From Enterobacter sichuanensis (GTDB lineage Bacteria; Pseudomonadota; Gammaproteobacteria; Enterobacterales; Enterobacteriaceae): DNA of 48,923 bases. The notes below the pieces were generated by a model that was not told where the DNA came from, did not search any database, and saw only the letters and a list, made by a program, of their open reading frames with translations. Every line of letters starts with the position of its first letter. Positions within the stretch are counted from its first letter, which is position 1. The stretch is taken from positions 1 to 48,923 of the forward strand of contig NZ_POVL01000040.1 of assembly GCF_002939185.1 (NCBI RefSeq), given 5' to 3'. Positions 39,440-47,511 of the stretch are shown in pieces. The position numbers were made by a program, and so were the translations under genes.

Positions 39440-39526
39440 GCTGAAAAACATAACCCATAAATGCTAGCTGTACCAGGAACCACCTCCTTAGCCTGCGTAA
39501 TCTCCCTTACGCGGGCTTATTTTTTT
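39440..39526 (+). ncRNA. cyaR: Hfq-dependent small RNA CyaR (RyeE)
   Basis: 87 nt RNA beginning GCTGAAAAACATAACCCATA, almost identical to the E. coli CyaR sequence as I recall it and in the same place, just downstream of trhP/yegQ. The seed region ACCAGGAACCACCTCCTTAG contains the CCUCCUU anti-Shine-Dalgarno stretch that pairs with ompX, nadE, luxS and yqaE messages. It ends in a terminator with stem TGCGTAA / TTACGCG and a T7 tract. Expression should rise when glucose is absent through CRP. Confidence 0.95.
39499..39525. other. P2-type phage attachment core inside the CyaR terminator
   Basis: The 27 bp 3' end of cyaR matches the core attachment site of phage P2 (recalled from the literature) at 26 of 27 positions; the only change is A to G at 39511. 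P2 relatives integrate here in E. coli, where K-12 still has a prophage remnant (ogrK) after cyaR. A degenerate second copy lies at 40363-40389. Confidence 0.6.
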
Positions 39527-39651
39527 GCACCGTTCAGTCCACTTATTAAGAATCAAATTGCAAAGACCCACCATATGAAGGGTGTTGGGCAGTACTATCT
39601 CGGGTACAATCCGGAATCCTCAGAATATTACACAATCTGGAATATACGTTT

Positions 39652-39680
39652 TTGGTTTGATTCAGTCTTTTTCATATACA
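39652..39680 (+). promoter_or_regulatory. Predicted promoter of the orphan membrane protein gene
   Basis: TTGGTT, a 17 bp spacer and TATACA, 20 bp before the ATG at 39700. Transcription would start near 39687, leaving a very short leader and no clear Shine-Dalgarno. Confidence 0.45.
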
Positions 39681-39699
39681 GGAAGTAATTGACCCGGAC

Positions 39700-40305
39700 A
39701 TGATAAAATACATCAAGAAGAGCCTTGCATTAAGTACTCTGATTACACGTCAAATGGCGACTGACGATCTCCATCGGCTTGAATCATTGAAAGATCGCTT
39801 AAAAGGTCAGTTCGGTGTTCCTGTGGGTGTACATATGACAGGCATACCCTTAGCAATAAGTACCTTACTCACTATTTTTTGCTACGCTATGCTACAAGTT
39901 TCTGTCTGGATGTTGCTATTTCGCCTGCTCGGCTTACCTGAGTTTAAGGTAATGATGGGGGTATTCCTTGCAGCAGTGGTGTATTGCATGGTTGTGATGA
40001 GCACGATGTTTCTAACTGCCAGAGGATCCTTAACGGGATATAAACTGCATATTTCTGTCATTACACTGACTGGCTTGATGAGCATCGTTTACTTTATCTG
40101 GACGTGGGTTTCGCTTTTATTCAGCTCTGTAGAGAATTACACACCGCAAATAACCTCACTATTAGGATTGGGATTTTTCTGCCTGAATATCGTGTGGATG
40201 AATACATCGGTCTTTTACCGTTCAATTGCGCTAACGCTACATAATCGGGTGTGGCGTAAGCAGTTGAAAATAGAGGAAAAGCAAACGGCAGGACTCAAAC
40301 GTTAA
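39700..40305 (+). CDS. Unrecognised four-helix membrane protein
   Basis: I do not recognise this 201 aa protein. It has a basic, amphipathic N-terminus (residues 1-45, MIKYIKKSLALSTLITRQMATDDLHRLESLKDRLKG), four predicted membrane helices at about 50-78, 83-106, 117-142 and 150-170, and a basic cytoplasmic tail (YRSIALTLHNRVWRKQLKIEEKQ). Both ends are probably cytoplasmic. No enzyme motif is visible. Its base composition is much more AT-rich than neighbouring genes and it lies just after a phage attachment core, so acquisition by transfer is likely. The ATG at 39700 lacks a good ribosome site; ATG 39754 is an alternative. It ends at its own terminator before yegS. Confidence 0.72.
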   Translation: MIKYIKKSLALSTLITRQMATDDLHRLESLKDRLKGQFGVPVGVHMTGIPLAISTLLTIFCYAMLQVSVWMLLFRLLGLPEFKVMMGVFLAAVVYCMVVMSTMFLTARGSLTGYKLHISVITLTGLMSIVYFIWTWVSLLFSSVENYTPQITSLLGLGFFCLNIVWMNTSVFYRSIALTLHNRVWRKQLKIEEKQTAGLKR

Positions 40306-40342
40306 GGGTATGAGTCCTTTGAGGAACCGGCATATAAAAGAT

Positions 40343-40389
40343 AAAGGCCATGAAGGGGGATAAATCCCCTTTCCGCAGCCTTATTTTTG
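40343..40389 (+). terminator. Terminator between the orphan gene and yegS
   Basis: Inner stem AAGGGG / CCCCTT around GATAAAT, outer stem AAGGC / GCCTT, followed by ATTTTT. The last 27 bases also resemble the CyaR terminator/attachment core. Confidence 0.75.
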
Positions 40390-40466
40390 CCTTTCATCCT
40401 GTTCTTACCCGCTTTTTTTCTCTCTGCTATACACTCTTATTAACGCTAAAAAAGGGAGCAGCGAGG

Positions 40467-41366
40467 ATGGCAACCTATCCAGACAGTTTATTGATTCTCA
40501 ATGGCAAAAGTGCAGGCAACGATCTGTTGCGCCAGGCAATTACCGAACTACGTGAAGACGGTGCGCGAATTCACGTCCGGGTGACATTCGAAAAAGGTGA
40601 CGCAGCACGGTACATCGATGAAGGCATTCGACTGGGCGTCAAGACCATCATTTCCGGCGGCGGCGATGGCACCATCAATGAGATCGCCTCTGCGCTTATC
40701 GACCTGCCCCCGGCAAACCGCCCGGTGATGGGCATTTTACCGCTCGGCACCGCCAATGATTTTGCCACCAGCGCCGGGATCCCTGAGGAGTTAGCGAAGG
40801 CGCTTCAGCTGGCTATCCTCGGTAAAGCTACCTCCGTGGACATTGCTCAGGTGAATGATAAAACCTGCTTTATCAATATGGCGACCGGCGGGTTTGGCAC
40901 CCGCATCACCAGCGAAACGCCGGAAAAACTGAAGGCGGCGCTGGGCGGCGTGTCATATCTGATCCACGGCCTGATGCGCATGGACACCCTCAAACCTGAC
41001 CGCTGCGAAATTCGCGGCGAGGATTTTCTGTGGCAGGGCGACGCGCTGGTGATTGGCATTGGCAATGGACGCCAGGCGGGTGGCGGACAGCAGCTGTGCC
41101 CGGAGGCGCTGATTAATGACGGTCAGCTACAGCTGCGGATTTTCACGGGCGACGGCCTGCTGCCCGCGCTGTTTACCACGCTGACGCAGCCGGAAGAGAG
41201 CCCAAATATCATTGCCGGGAAATCGGCATGGTTTGAAGTGAATGCCCCGCACGGGATGACGTTTAACCTTGACGGGGAACCGCTGAGCGGGACGCAATTC
41301 CGCATTGAGGTCTTACCCGGCGCGCTGCAGTGTCGGTTGCCGCCGGACTGTGCGCTTCTGCGCTAA
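40467..41366 (+). CDS. yegS: Diacylglycerol-kinase-like lipid kinase YegS
   Basis: Soluble lipid kinase; the E. coli protein phosphorylates phosphatidylglycerol in vitro. The start at 40467 ([18 protein letters not shown]) has a GGGAG ribosome site and gives 299 aa, equal to E. coli; the open frame back to 40350 is the terminator region. The DAGK catalytic domain shows ILNGKS, the nucleotide-binding [12 protein letters not shown] (about residues 66-77) and [16 protein letters not shown] (about 93-108). The C-terminal beta-sandwich holds [25 protein letters not shown] and the FNLDGEPL metal/lipid region. Confidence 0.95.
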   Translation: MATYPDSLLILNGKSAGNDLLRQAITELREDGARIHVRVTFEKGDAARYIDEGIRLGVKTIISGGGDGTINEIASALIDLPPANRPVMGILPLGTANDFATSAGIPEELAKALQLAILGKATSVDIAQVNDKTCFINMATGGFGTRITSETPEKLKAALGGVSYLIHGLMRMDTLKPDRCEIRGEDFLWQGDALVIGIGNGRQAGGGQQLCPEALINDGQLQLRIFTGDGLLPALFTTLTQPEESPNIIAGKSAWFEVNAPHGMTFNLDGEPLSGTQFRIEVLPGALQCRLPPDCALLR

Positions 41367-41372
41367 TTGTAT

Positions 41373-41406
41373 TGCCGGGTGGCGGCTACGCCTTACCCGG
41401 CCTACA
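41373..41406. repeat. REP palindromic unit between yegS and fbaB
   Basis: TGCCGGGTGGCGGCTACGCC followed by TTACCCGGCCTACA: a classical REP unit between two convergent genes, where it may act as a bidirectional 3' protector. Confidence 0.9.
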
Positions 41407-41419
41407 TTTCGCCCTCAGG

Positions 41420-42472
41420 TCAGGCAATCGTGACTTTGCTGTCCAGATAGACGTCCTGCACCGCATTGATCAGCTTCACGCCGTCGGCCATCGATTTCTT
41501 AAACGCCTTACGGCCCAGGATCAGCCCCATGCCGCCCGCGCGCTTGTTGATAACCGCCGTACGCACCGCGTCTGACAGGTCAGTATCCCCGCCCGCCGCC
41601 CCGCCGGAATTAATCAGCCCCGCACGGCCCATGTAGCAGTTCGCCAGCTGGTAGCGCACAAGGTCTATCGGGTTATCGCTGGTCAGCTTGCTGTACACGC
41701 GGTCATCGGTGTAACCGAAGTTCACCGCTTTGTACCCGCCGTTATTCTCGGCCATTTTCTGCTTCACAATATCCGCGCCGATGGTGGCCGCCAGGTGGTT
41801 CGCCTGACCGGTCAGGTCCGCAGACACATGATAATCCACGCCCTCTTTTTTGAACGCCGGGTTCCGCAGGTAAGCCCACAGCACGGTCACCATGCCCAGC
41901 TCGTGCGCACGCTCAAACGCCGCAGAGATCTCTTCAATCTGACGACGGGACTGTTCAGAGCCGAAATAGATCGTCGCCCCGACGGCGACCGCCCCCATAT
42001 TGAACGCCTGCTCGACGCTGGCGTAGAGGGTTTGATCATACTCGGTAGGGTAGCTGAGCGTTTCATTGTGGTTGAGCTTCACGAGGAACGGAATGCGGTG
42101 CGCATAGCGACGCGCGACCGAGGCCAGCACACCATAGGTGGACGCCACGCAGTTACAGCCCGCTTCAATCGCCAGCTCAACAATGTTCTTCGGATCAAAA
42201 TAGAGCGGATTCGCTGCGAAAGAGGCACCCGCCGAGTGCTCAACGCCCTGGTCTACCGGCAGAATAGAGAGATACCCGGTGCCACCGAGCCGCCCGGTGT
42301 TGTAGAGCGTCTGCATATTTCGCAGCACGGCAGGCGGACGGTTGTTATCGACCATCACGCGGTCGACGTAGTCATGACCAGGCAGATAAAGCTGGTCGGC
42401 TGGAATGGTCATACAACGATGCTGTAAAAGGCTGTCGGCGTCTTTGCCAAGCAACTGCGCAATATCAGTCAT
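41420..42472 (-). CDS. fbaB: Class I fructose-bisphosphate aldolase (DhnA type)
   Basis: Schiff-base aldolase cleaving fructose 1,6-bisphosphate; in E. coli it is used mainly in gluconeogenic growth. The 350 aa protein equals the E. coli length. [18 protein letters not shown] (about residues 73-90) and [14 protein letters not shown] belong to the DhnA barrel; the [15 protein letters not shown] segment near 235 carries the expected Schiff-base lysine; [19 protein letters not shown] binds phosphate. It is transcribed away from yegT across a 247 bp gap. Confidence 0.97.
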   Translation of the reverse strand: MTDIAQLLGKDADSLLQHRCMTIPADQLYLPGHDYVDRVMVDNNRPPAVLRNMQTLYNTGRLGGTGYLSILPVDQGVEHSAGASFAANPLYFDPKNIVELAIEAGCNCVASTYGVLASVARRYAHRIPFLVKLNHNETLSYPTEYDQTLYASVEQAFNMGAVAVGATIYFGSEQSRRQIEEISAAFERAHELGMVTVLWAYLRNPAFKKEGVDYHVSADLTGQANHLAATIGADIVKQKMAENNGGYKAVNFGYTDDRVYSKLTSDNPIDLVRYQLANCYMGRAGLINSGGAAGGDTDLSDAVRTAVINKRAGGMGLILGRKAFKKSMADGVKLINAVQDVYLDSKVTIA

Positions 42473-42654
42473 GTGATACTCCCGTAAGTCCGACGTCGTG
42501 TCGGTGTGTGTTTATCCAGTCCCATTATTTCTGGGCAGACTAAGCCTGGTACCGACTTAACAGATTTTCCACCTTTTGCATTTTTTTCAGCACAATCTGC
42601 TGGCTCGATTCGTGTACAACAAAACTGTTACATTGATCAAACAATCACCACAAA

Positions 42655-42697
42655 GGTATTTAAAAGGTATTATTGAATGGTATGTTAAAGGCGTACC
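42655..42697 (+). promoter_or_regulatory. GGTAT repeat cluster upstream of yegT (candidate operator)
   Basis: Three direct copies of GGTAT at 42655, 42666 and 42679, spaced 11 and 13 bp, followed by an inverted GTACC at 42693-42697. The last two form GGTAT-N9-GTACC. The cluster ends 22 bp before the yegT ATG, in the right place for an operator or core promoter. YegW (GntR family) is the obvious candidate ligand, but this is inference only. Confidence 0.4.
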
Positions 42698-42719
42698 CTC
42701 TGACATGCAGGATTAAACA

Positions 42720-43997
42720 ATGAAAACGAAAGTCCAACTGTCATTCATGATGTTTGTTGAATGGTTTATCTGGGGAGCCTGGTTCGTACCGCTGTGGCTG
42801 TGGCTGAGCAAAAGCGGGTTTACCGCCGGGGAAATCGGCTGGTCTTACGCCTGTACCGCTATTGCCGCTATCCTCTCACCTATTCTTGTCGGCTCGCTGA
42901 CTGACCGCTTCTTTGCCGCGCAGAAAGTATTGGCGGTGCTAATGTTTGCCGGCGCGATTCTGATGTACTTCGCCGCACAGCAAACCCAGTTCAGCACCTT
43001 CTTCCCGCTGCTGCTGGTTTACTCCCTGACCTACATGCCCACCATCGCGCTGACCAACAGTATTGCCTTCGCCAACGTGGACGACGTCGAGGCCGATTTC
43101 CCGCGCATCCGCGTGATGGGAACTATCGGCTGGATCGCCTCCGGGCTGGCGTGCGGCTTCCTGCCGCAGATGCTGGGCTACAGCGATATTTCCGATACCA
43201 ATATTCCATTGCTGATGACCGCGGCCAGCTCCGCCCTGCTCGGCGTGTTTGCCCTGTTCCTGCCGAACACGCCACCGAAAAGTACCGGCAAGCTGGATTT
43301 CAAAGTGATGCTGGGGCTGGATGCGCTGATCCTGCTGCGTGACAAAAACTTCCTGGTGTTCTTCTTCTGCTCGTTTCTGTTCGCCATGCCGCTGGCCTTC
43401 TACTACATCTTCGCCAACGGCTATCTCACGGAAGTGGGAATGAAAAACGCCACCGGCTGGATGACGCTCGGTCAGTTCTCTGAAATCTTCTTCATGCTGG
43501 CGCTGCCGTTCTTCACCAAACGCTTTGGTATTAAGAAGGTCTTGCTGCTGGGCTTGATCACCGCCGCTATCCGCTACGGTTTCTTTGTTTACGGCGGCGC
43601 AGAACAGTACTTCACCTATGCCCTGCTGTTCCTCGGCATTTTGCTGCATGGGGTGAGCTACGACTTCTACTACGTCACCGCGTATATCTACGTGGATAAA
43701 AAAGCGCCGGTGCATATGCGCACCGCCGCGCAAGGCCTGATTACGCTCTGCTGTCAGGGGTTTGGTAGCCTGCTGGGCTACCGCCTCGGCGGCGTAATGA
43801 TGGAAAAAATGTTCGCATACAAAGAGCCGGTGAATGGGCTGACCTTCAACTGGGCCGGAATGTGGACATTCGGCGGGATCATGATTGCTGTGATTGCCGT
43901 GCTGTTTATGCTGTTTTTCCGCGAATCGGACACTGAGATCACCGCAATTGAGGTGGTGGATGGCGATTCTGCGCTGACACAAGGGGAAGTTAAATGA
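42720..43997 (+). CDS. yegT: Nucleoside:H+ symporter-family transporter YegT
   Basis: MFS transporter of the NHS family (relatives NupG and XapB), predicted to import a nucleoside or related glycoside by proton symport. The 425 aa protein has about 12 membrane segments; the N-terminus MKTKVQLSFMMFVEWFIWGAWFVPLWLWL is typical of NupG-type porters, with a short cytoplasmic C-terminal tail after residue 395. It is the first gene of yegT-yegU-yegV; its stop overlaps the yegU ATG by 4 bp. The substrate is unknown; the following genes point to an N-glycoside such as a nucleoside. Confidence 0.93.
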   Translation: MKTKVQLSFMMFVEWFIWGAWFVPLWLWLSKSGFTAGEIGWSYACTAIAAILSPILVGSLTDRFFAAQKVLAVLMFAGAILMYFAAQQTQFSTFFPLLLVYSLTYMPTIALTNSIAFANVDDVEADFPRIRVMGTIGWIASGLACGFLPQMLGYSDISDTNIPLLMTAASSALLGVFALFLPNTPPKSTGKLDFKVMLGLDALILLRDKNFLVFFFCSFLFAMPLAFYYIFANGYLTEVGMKNATGWMTLGQFSEIFFMLALPFFTKRFGIKKVLLLGLITAAIRYGFFVYGGAEQYFTYALLFLGILLHGVSYDFYYVTAYIYVDKKAPVHMRTAAQGLITLCCQGFGSLLGYRLGGVMMEKMFAYKEPVNGLTFNWAGMWTFGGIMIAVIAVLFMLFFRESDTEITAIEVVDGDSALTQGEVK

Positions 43998-44998
43998 AAC
44001 AAGAACGTGTTCTCGGTGCCCTCTATGGGCAGGCGTTAGGGGATGCGATGGGCATGCCGTCGGAGCTGTGGCCGCGAAAGCGCGTCAAAGCGCACTTCGG
44101 CTGGATAGACCGCTTCTTACCCGGCCCGGCGGAGAATAACGCGGCCTGCTATTTTAAGCGCGCGGAGTTCACCGACGATACCTCAATGGCGCTGTGCCTG
44201 GCGGATGCGATCATTGAGTGCGAAGGGGAAATTAACGCGGATGTTATCGGCAAACATATTCTGCGCTGGGCGCTCGATTTCGACGCCTTTAACAAGAACG
44301 TGCTTGGCCCGACATCGAAAATCGCGCTCAACGCTATTCGTGACGGGAAACCGGTCAGCGAGCTGGAAAACAACGGTGTCACCAACGGGGCGGCGATGCG
44401 TGCCTCCCCGCTGGGCTGCCTGCTTCCGGCGACGCGGCTGGAACACTTTGTCGCGCAGGTGGCGCTGGCCTCCAGCCCGACCCATAAATCTGACCTCGCG
44501 ATTGCCGGCGCGGTGGTGATTGCCTGGGCGGTTTCACGCGCCATCGACGGGGAACGCTGGCAGAACATCGTCGATGCCCTGCCGGGTATCGCCCGCTATG
44601 CCCAGGAAGCGAAAACCACTACCTTCAGCGCCTCGCTGGCGGCACGTATTGAGCTGGCGCTGAAGACCGTACGGGAAGCCAACGGTATCGACTCCGCCAG
44701 CGAGCGGATTTACCAGTTGACTGGTGCGGGCACCAGCACCATTGAGTCCGTTCCGGCGGCCATCGCAATGGTCGAACTGGCGGGAACCGACCCGAACCGC
44801 TGCGCGGTGTTATGCGCCAACCTGGGCGGAGACACCGACACCATTGGCGCAATGGCGACGGCCATCTGCGGGGCGCTCCACGGCGTGCAGGCCATTAACC
44901 CGGCACTTAAAGCCGAGCTCGACGCTGTCAATCAGCTTGATTTCGGCCATTACTGCGAAAAACTGCTGCACTACCGGGAGCAAAGGGAGGGGGTATGA
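43994..44998 (+). CDS. yegU: ADP-ribosylglycohydrolase-family protein YegU
   Basis: 334 aa member of the DraG/ARH family, which cleaves N- or O-glycosidic bonds of ADP-ribose with two Mg2+. The metal-site motifs are present: GQALGDAMGMPSE near residues 12-24, FTDDTSMALCLADAI near 57-71, and GGDTDTIGAMATAICGALHG near 277-296. These supply the paired aspartates of the active centre. It overlaps yegT and yegV by ATGA on both sides, so the three are probably made in step. Between a nucleoside porter and a sugar kinase it more likely cleaves a small imported glycoside than a modified protein; that is inference. Confidence 0.93.
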   Translation: MKQERVLGALYGQALGDAMGMPSELWPRKRVKAHFGWIDRFLPGPAENNAACYFKRAEFTDDTSMALCLADAIIECEGEINADVIGKHILRWALDFDAFNKNVLGPTSKIALNAIRDGKPVSELENNGVTNGAAMRASPLGCLLPATRLEHFVAQVALASSPTHKSDLAIAGAVVIAWAVSRAIDGERWQNIVDALPGIARYAQEAKTTTFSASLAARIELALKTVREANGIDSASERIYQLTGAGTSTIESVPAAIAMVELAGTDPNRCAVLCANLGGDTDTIGAMATAICGALHGVQAINPALKAELDAVNQLDFGHYCEKLLHYREQREGV

Positions 44999-45948
44999 GT
45001 TCATTTGCCCAACGCCTGGAAACCCTGCACGCCACGCGCCCGGTGACGGTACTGGGCGCGGCGGTGATTGACGTCATCGCCGACGCCTGGGCCCTGCCCT
45101 GGCGCGGGTGCGATATCGAGTTAAAACAGAAGGGGGTAAATATTGGCGGCTGCGCGCTGAACACGGCCATCGCCCTGAAGCGGCTCGGCATTTCGGCGCA
45201 AAACGCCCTGCCTGTCGGCCACGGCGTGTGGGCGGATATTATTCGTAACTCGATGGCGAAGCAGGATCTGCACAGCGCCGTGGAGGCCGAAACCGGCGAC
45301 AACGGCTGGTGTCTGGCGCTGGTGGAGCCTGACGGCGAGCGCACCTTTATGTCCTTTAGCGGCGTGGAGAACCAGTGGCAGCAGCGCTGGCTGGCTGCGC
45401 TTCACGTTCCGCAAAACAGCCTGGTCTATTTGTCCGGCTACCAGCTGGCCTCGCCGTGCGGCGAGCTGCTGACGGGCTGGCTGGAAGGGTTGCGGGACGT
45501 GACGGCGTTTATCGATTTCGGCCCACGCATTGCGGATATCCCTGACGCGCTGATGGCACGGATTATGGCCTGCAGGCCGATCGTCTCGCTGAATCGTCAG
45601 GAAGCGGAGATCGCTGCTGAAAGACTGGATGTGGAGGCTGAGAATCTGGGTGAGGTATGGCAGGAGCGTTTCGGCGCCGCGCTGATTGTGCGCCATGATA
45701 AAGACGGTGCTACGTGGTATGACGGGAACGCCTCAGGCGTTGTTCCGGCGTTTCCCGCCACGGTGGTGGACACCATTGGCGCTGGCGACAGCCATGCGGG
45801 CGGTACGCTTGCGGGGCTGGCCGCGGGATGGGTACTGGCAGACGCGGTGCAGCTCGGCAACGCGGTGGCCGCGTGGGTGGTCAGCCACCGCGGCGGTGAT
45901 TGCGCCCCGACGCGCGAGGCGCTACTCCTCGCACACAAAGACGTATAG
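44995..45948 (+). CDS. yegV: PfkB-family sugar kinase YegV
   Basis: Ribokinase-like carbohydrate kinase of 317 aa. The N-terminal PfkB region has GVNIGGCALNTAIALKRLG (about residues 44-62); the C-terminal signature DTIGAGDSHAGGTLAGLAAG (about 258-277) contains the GAGD anion hole and catalytic Asp. The substrate is unknown; in this operon a pentose or nucleoside is plausible. It starts in an ATGA overlap with yegU and its 3' end overlaps the convergent yegW by 27 bp. Confidence 0.93.
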   Translation: MSSFAQRLETLHATRPVTVLGAAVIDVIADAWALPWRGCDIELKQKGVNIGGCALNTAIALKRLGISAQNALPVGHGVWADIIRNSMAKQDLHSAVEAETGDNGWCLALVEPDGERTFMSFSGVENQWQQRWLAALHVPQNSLVYLSGYQLASPCGELLTGWLEGLRDVTAFIDFGPRIADIPDALMARIMACRPIVSLNRQEAEIAAERLDVEAENLGEVWQERFGAALIVRHDKDGATWYDGNASGVVPAFPATVVDTIGAGDSHAGGTLAGLAAGWVLADAVQLGNAVAAWVVSHRGGDCAPTREALLLAHKDV

Positions 45949-46668
45949 GTCGCTGCGACAGTAGCTGATGCTGTACTCAATCGGCCGGTGCTGCTGATCG
46001 AGCGCAACCTGCTTGATCACCAGCACCGGTATTTTTTCATCCATCTTGATGTGCGCCTGAAACTCGCTGTCCGGCATGCGGGCGCTAACGCGCGAGCGGG
46101 TACGCTGCGGGAAAATATTCTGGCTGCGGAAGTAATCGTAGAGCGAAATACCGATCGCATCCGGGTCGGGAATTAACCCAACCGGCACCCAGGACTCCTC
46201 AATCGAGACGGCGTCCTCGTCAACGTAGCGAATACGTTTGAGCAGGAATACCTCGCTCTCAGGGGGGATGGAAAGGTGATTCGCCACCTCTTCCGGACAC
46301 TTTACCACCCGCTTGTTGACCCACAGCGTATTCGGCTTTTGACCGCGCAACACCACCTGCTGGGAAAAACCGCGCGCCTCTTTCAGGGAATATTCGAAGA
46401 TATTGTTGATTTGCGTGCCATAGCCGCGGGCGCGCGTCACCACGCCCTCTTCCTCCAGCGCCTGCATCGCTTTACGCACGGTGATGCGCGACACGCCGGT
46501 TAACTGACTCAGATCGCGCTCGCCGGGCAAAATATTACCGTGCTCCAGCACCCCGCTGCGCACCGCGTTTTTTACCGTTTCGGCAAACTTCAGGTACAGC
46601 GGCGTGTTATCGGGCGCGGCGATCCGTTCATTCAATTGAGCGATTAACCGGGTATGCGCTTGTTCCAT
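45922..46668 (-). CDS. yegW: GntR/HutC-family regulator YegW
   Basis: Transcription factor of 248 aa. The winged helix spans about residues 22-88 (LKFAETVKNAVRSGVLEHGNILPGERDLSQLTGVSRITVRKAMQALEEEGVV); the UTRA ligand domain covers about 105-245 (EVFLLKRIRYVDEDAVSIEESWVP ... PIEYSISYCRSDLYVFVCEE). UTRA domains bind small sugars or their phosphates. Convergent with and overlapping yegV, it is the natural candidate regulator of yegTUV. A promoter is predicted within the end of thiD. Confidence 0.94.
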   Translation of the reverse strand: MEQAHTRLIAQLNERIAAPDNTPLYLKFAETVKNAVRSGVLEHGNILPGERDLSQLTGVSRITVRKAMQALEEEGVVTRARGYGTQINNIFEYSLKEARGFSQQVVLRGQKPNTLWVNKRVVKCPEEVANHLSIPPESEVFLLKRIRYVDEDAVSIEESWVPVGLIPDPDAIGISLYDYFRSQNIFPQRTRSRVSARMPDSEFQAHIKMDEKIPVLVIKQVALDQQHRPIEYSISYCRSDLYVFVCEE

Positions 46669-46700
46669 CTCTGTTTTTCTCAGGCGTGATGTGTTCTGCC

Positions 46701-46729
46701 AGTATAAGGCCTACCACCATGCATGAAAA
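46701..46729 (-). promoter_or_regulatory. Predicted yegW promoter
   Basis: Minus strand TTTTCA (46724-46729), 17 bp spacer, TATACT (46701-46706). The -35 lies inside the thiD 3' end. yegW could also be reached by readthrough from thiMD, as no terminator is visible in the 42 bp gap. Confidence 0.45.
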
Positions 46730-47511
46730 TGGTGAACCGGCCCAATACCGTGACCCACTTCCAGAGTATCGGCTTTTGCCAGCGCTGCGGAGAGCCAGGC
46801 TTTCGCTTCCTGCACCGTATCGGCCCAGTTTTCATGCCGTGGACGCAGCGCCGCCAGCGCGGCCGAGAGCGTACAGCCCGTGCCATGGGTATTTTTGGTT
46901 TGCACGCGCGGGGCGGTGAAACGCACTTCGCCTTCGCGAGTGAAGAGCCAGTCCGGACTTTCAGCGTCATCCAGATGCCCGCCCTTCATCAGCACCGCCC
47001 CGCAGCCCATCGCCAGCAGGGCATTCCCCTGCTCTTTCATTTCACGCTCAGTTTGCGCGTGCGGCGCACCTAACAGCGCGGCAGCTTCAGGCAGATTAGG
47101 GGTAATGAGCGCCACCTGCGGCAGCAGCTTTTTGCGCAGCGTCTCCACGGCGGAAGCGGAGAGCAGCGGGTCACCACTTTTTGCCAGCATGACGGTATCC
47201 AGCACCACGTTTTGCACCTGATAACGCTTAAGCCGTTCCGCCACCGCTTCAACAATGTCCGTCTCGGCCAGCATGCCGATTTTGGTGGTATCGATGCGCA
47301 CGTCGCTGAACACCGAATCCAGCTGTGCGGCGACAAAATCGGGCTCGATACGGTAGACCGACTGCACCCCGCGCGTATTTTGCGCCACCAGCGCGGTGAT
47401 CACCGAGCAACCGTACGCGCCAAGAGCCGAGAACGTTTTCAGGTCAGCCTGGATACCGGCGCCGCCGCTGGGATCGGTGCCGGCAATGGTCAGGGCGTTA
47501 ATCCGTTTCAT
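46711..47511 (-). CDS. thiD: Hydroxymethylpyrimidine / phosphomethylpyrimidine kinase
   Basis: Phosphorylates HMP and HMP-P, supplying the pyrimidine half of thiamine. The 266 aa protein has the ribokinase-fold motifs [22 protein letters not shown] (about residues 6-27) and the C-terminal [17 protein letters not shown] (about 207-223), with the GTGC anion hole and catalytic Cys/Asp region. The ATG overlaps the thiM stop by 4 bp (ATGA), so it is part of the TPP-controlled thiMD unit. Confidence 0.97.
   Translation of the reverse strand: MKRINALTIAGTDPSGGAGIQADLKTFSALGAYGCSVITALVAQNTRGVQSVYRIEPDFVAAQLDSVFSDVRIDTTKIGMLAETDIVEAVAERLKRYQVQNVVLDTVMLAKSGDPLLSASAVETLRKKLLPQVALITPNLPEAAALLGAPHAQTEREMKEQGNALLAMGCGAVLMKGGHLDDAESPDWLFTREGEVRFTAPRVQTKNTHGTGCTLSAALAALRPRHENWADTVQEAKAWLSAALAKADTLEVGHGIGPVHHFHAWW

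Noticed and set aside
39461..39688. 75-codon open frame beginning inside cyaR
   Set aside because: Starts within the sRNA and passes through its terminator; no ribosome site and no protein-like pattern.
42939..43982. Minus-strand 347-codon open frame opposite yegT
   Set aside because: Antisense shadow of a membrane protein; such frames arise because hydrophobic codons read back as polar His/Glu/Gln codons.
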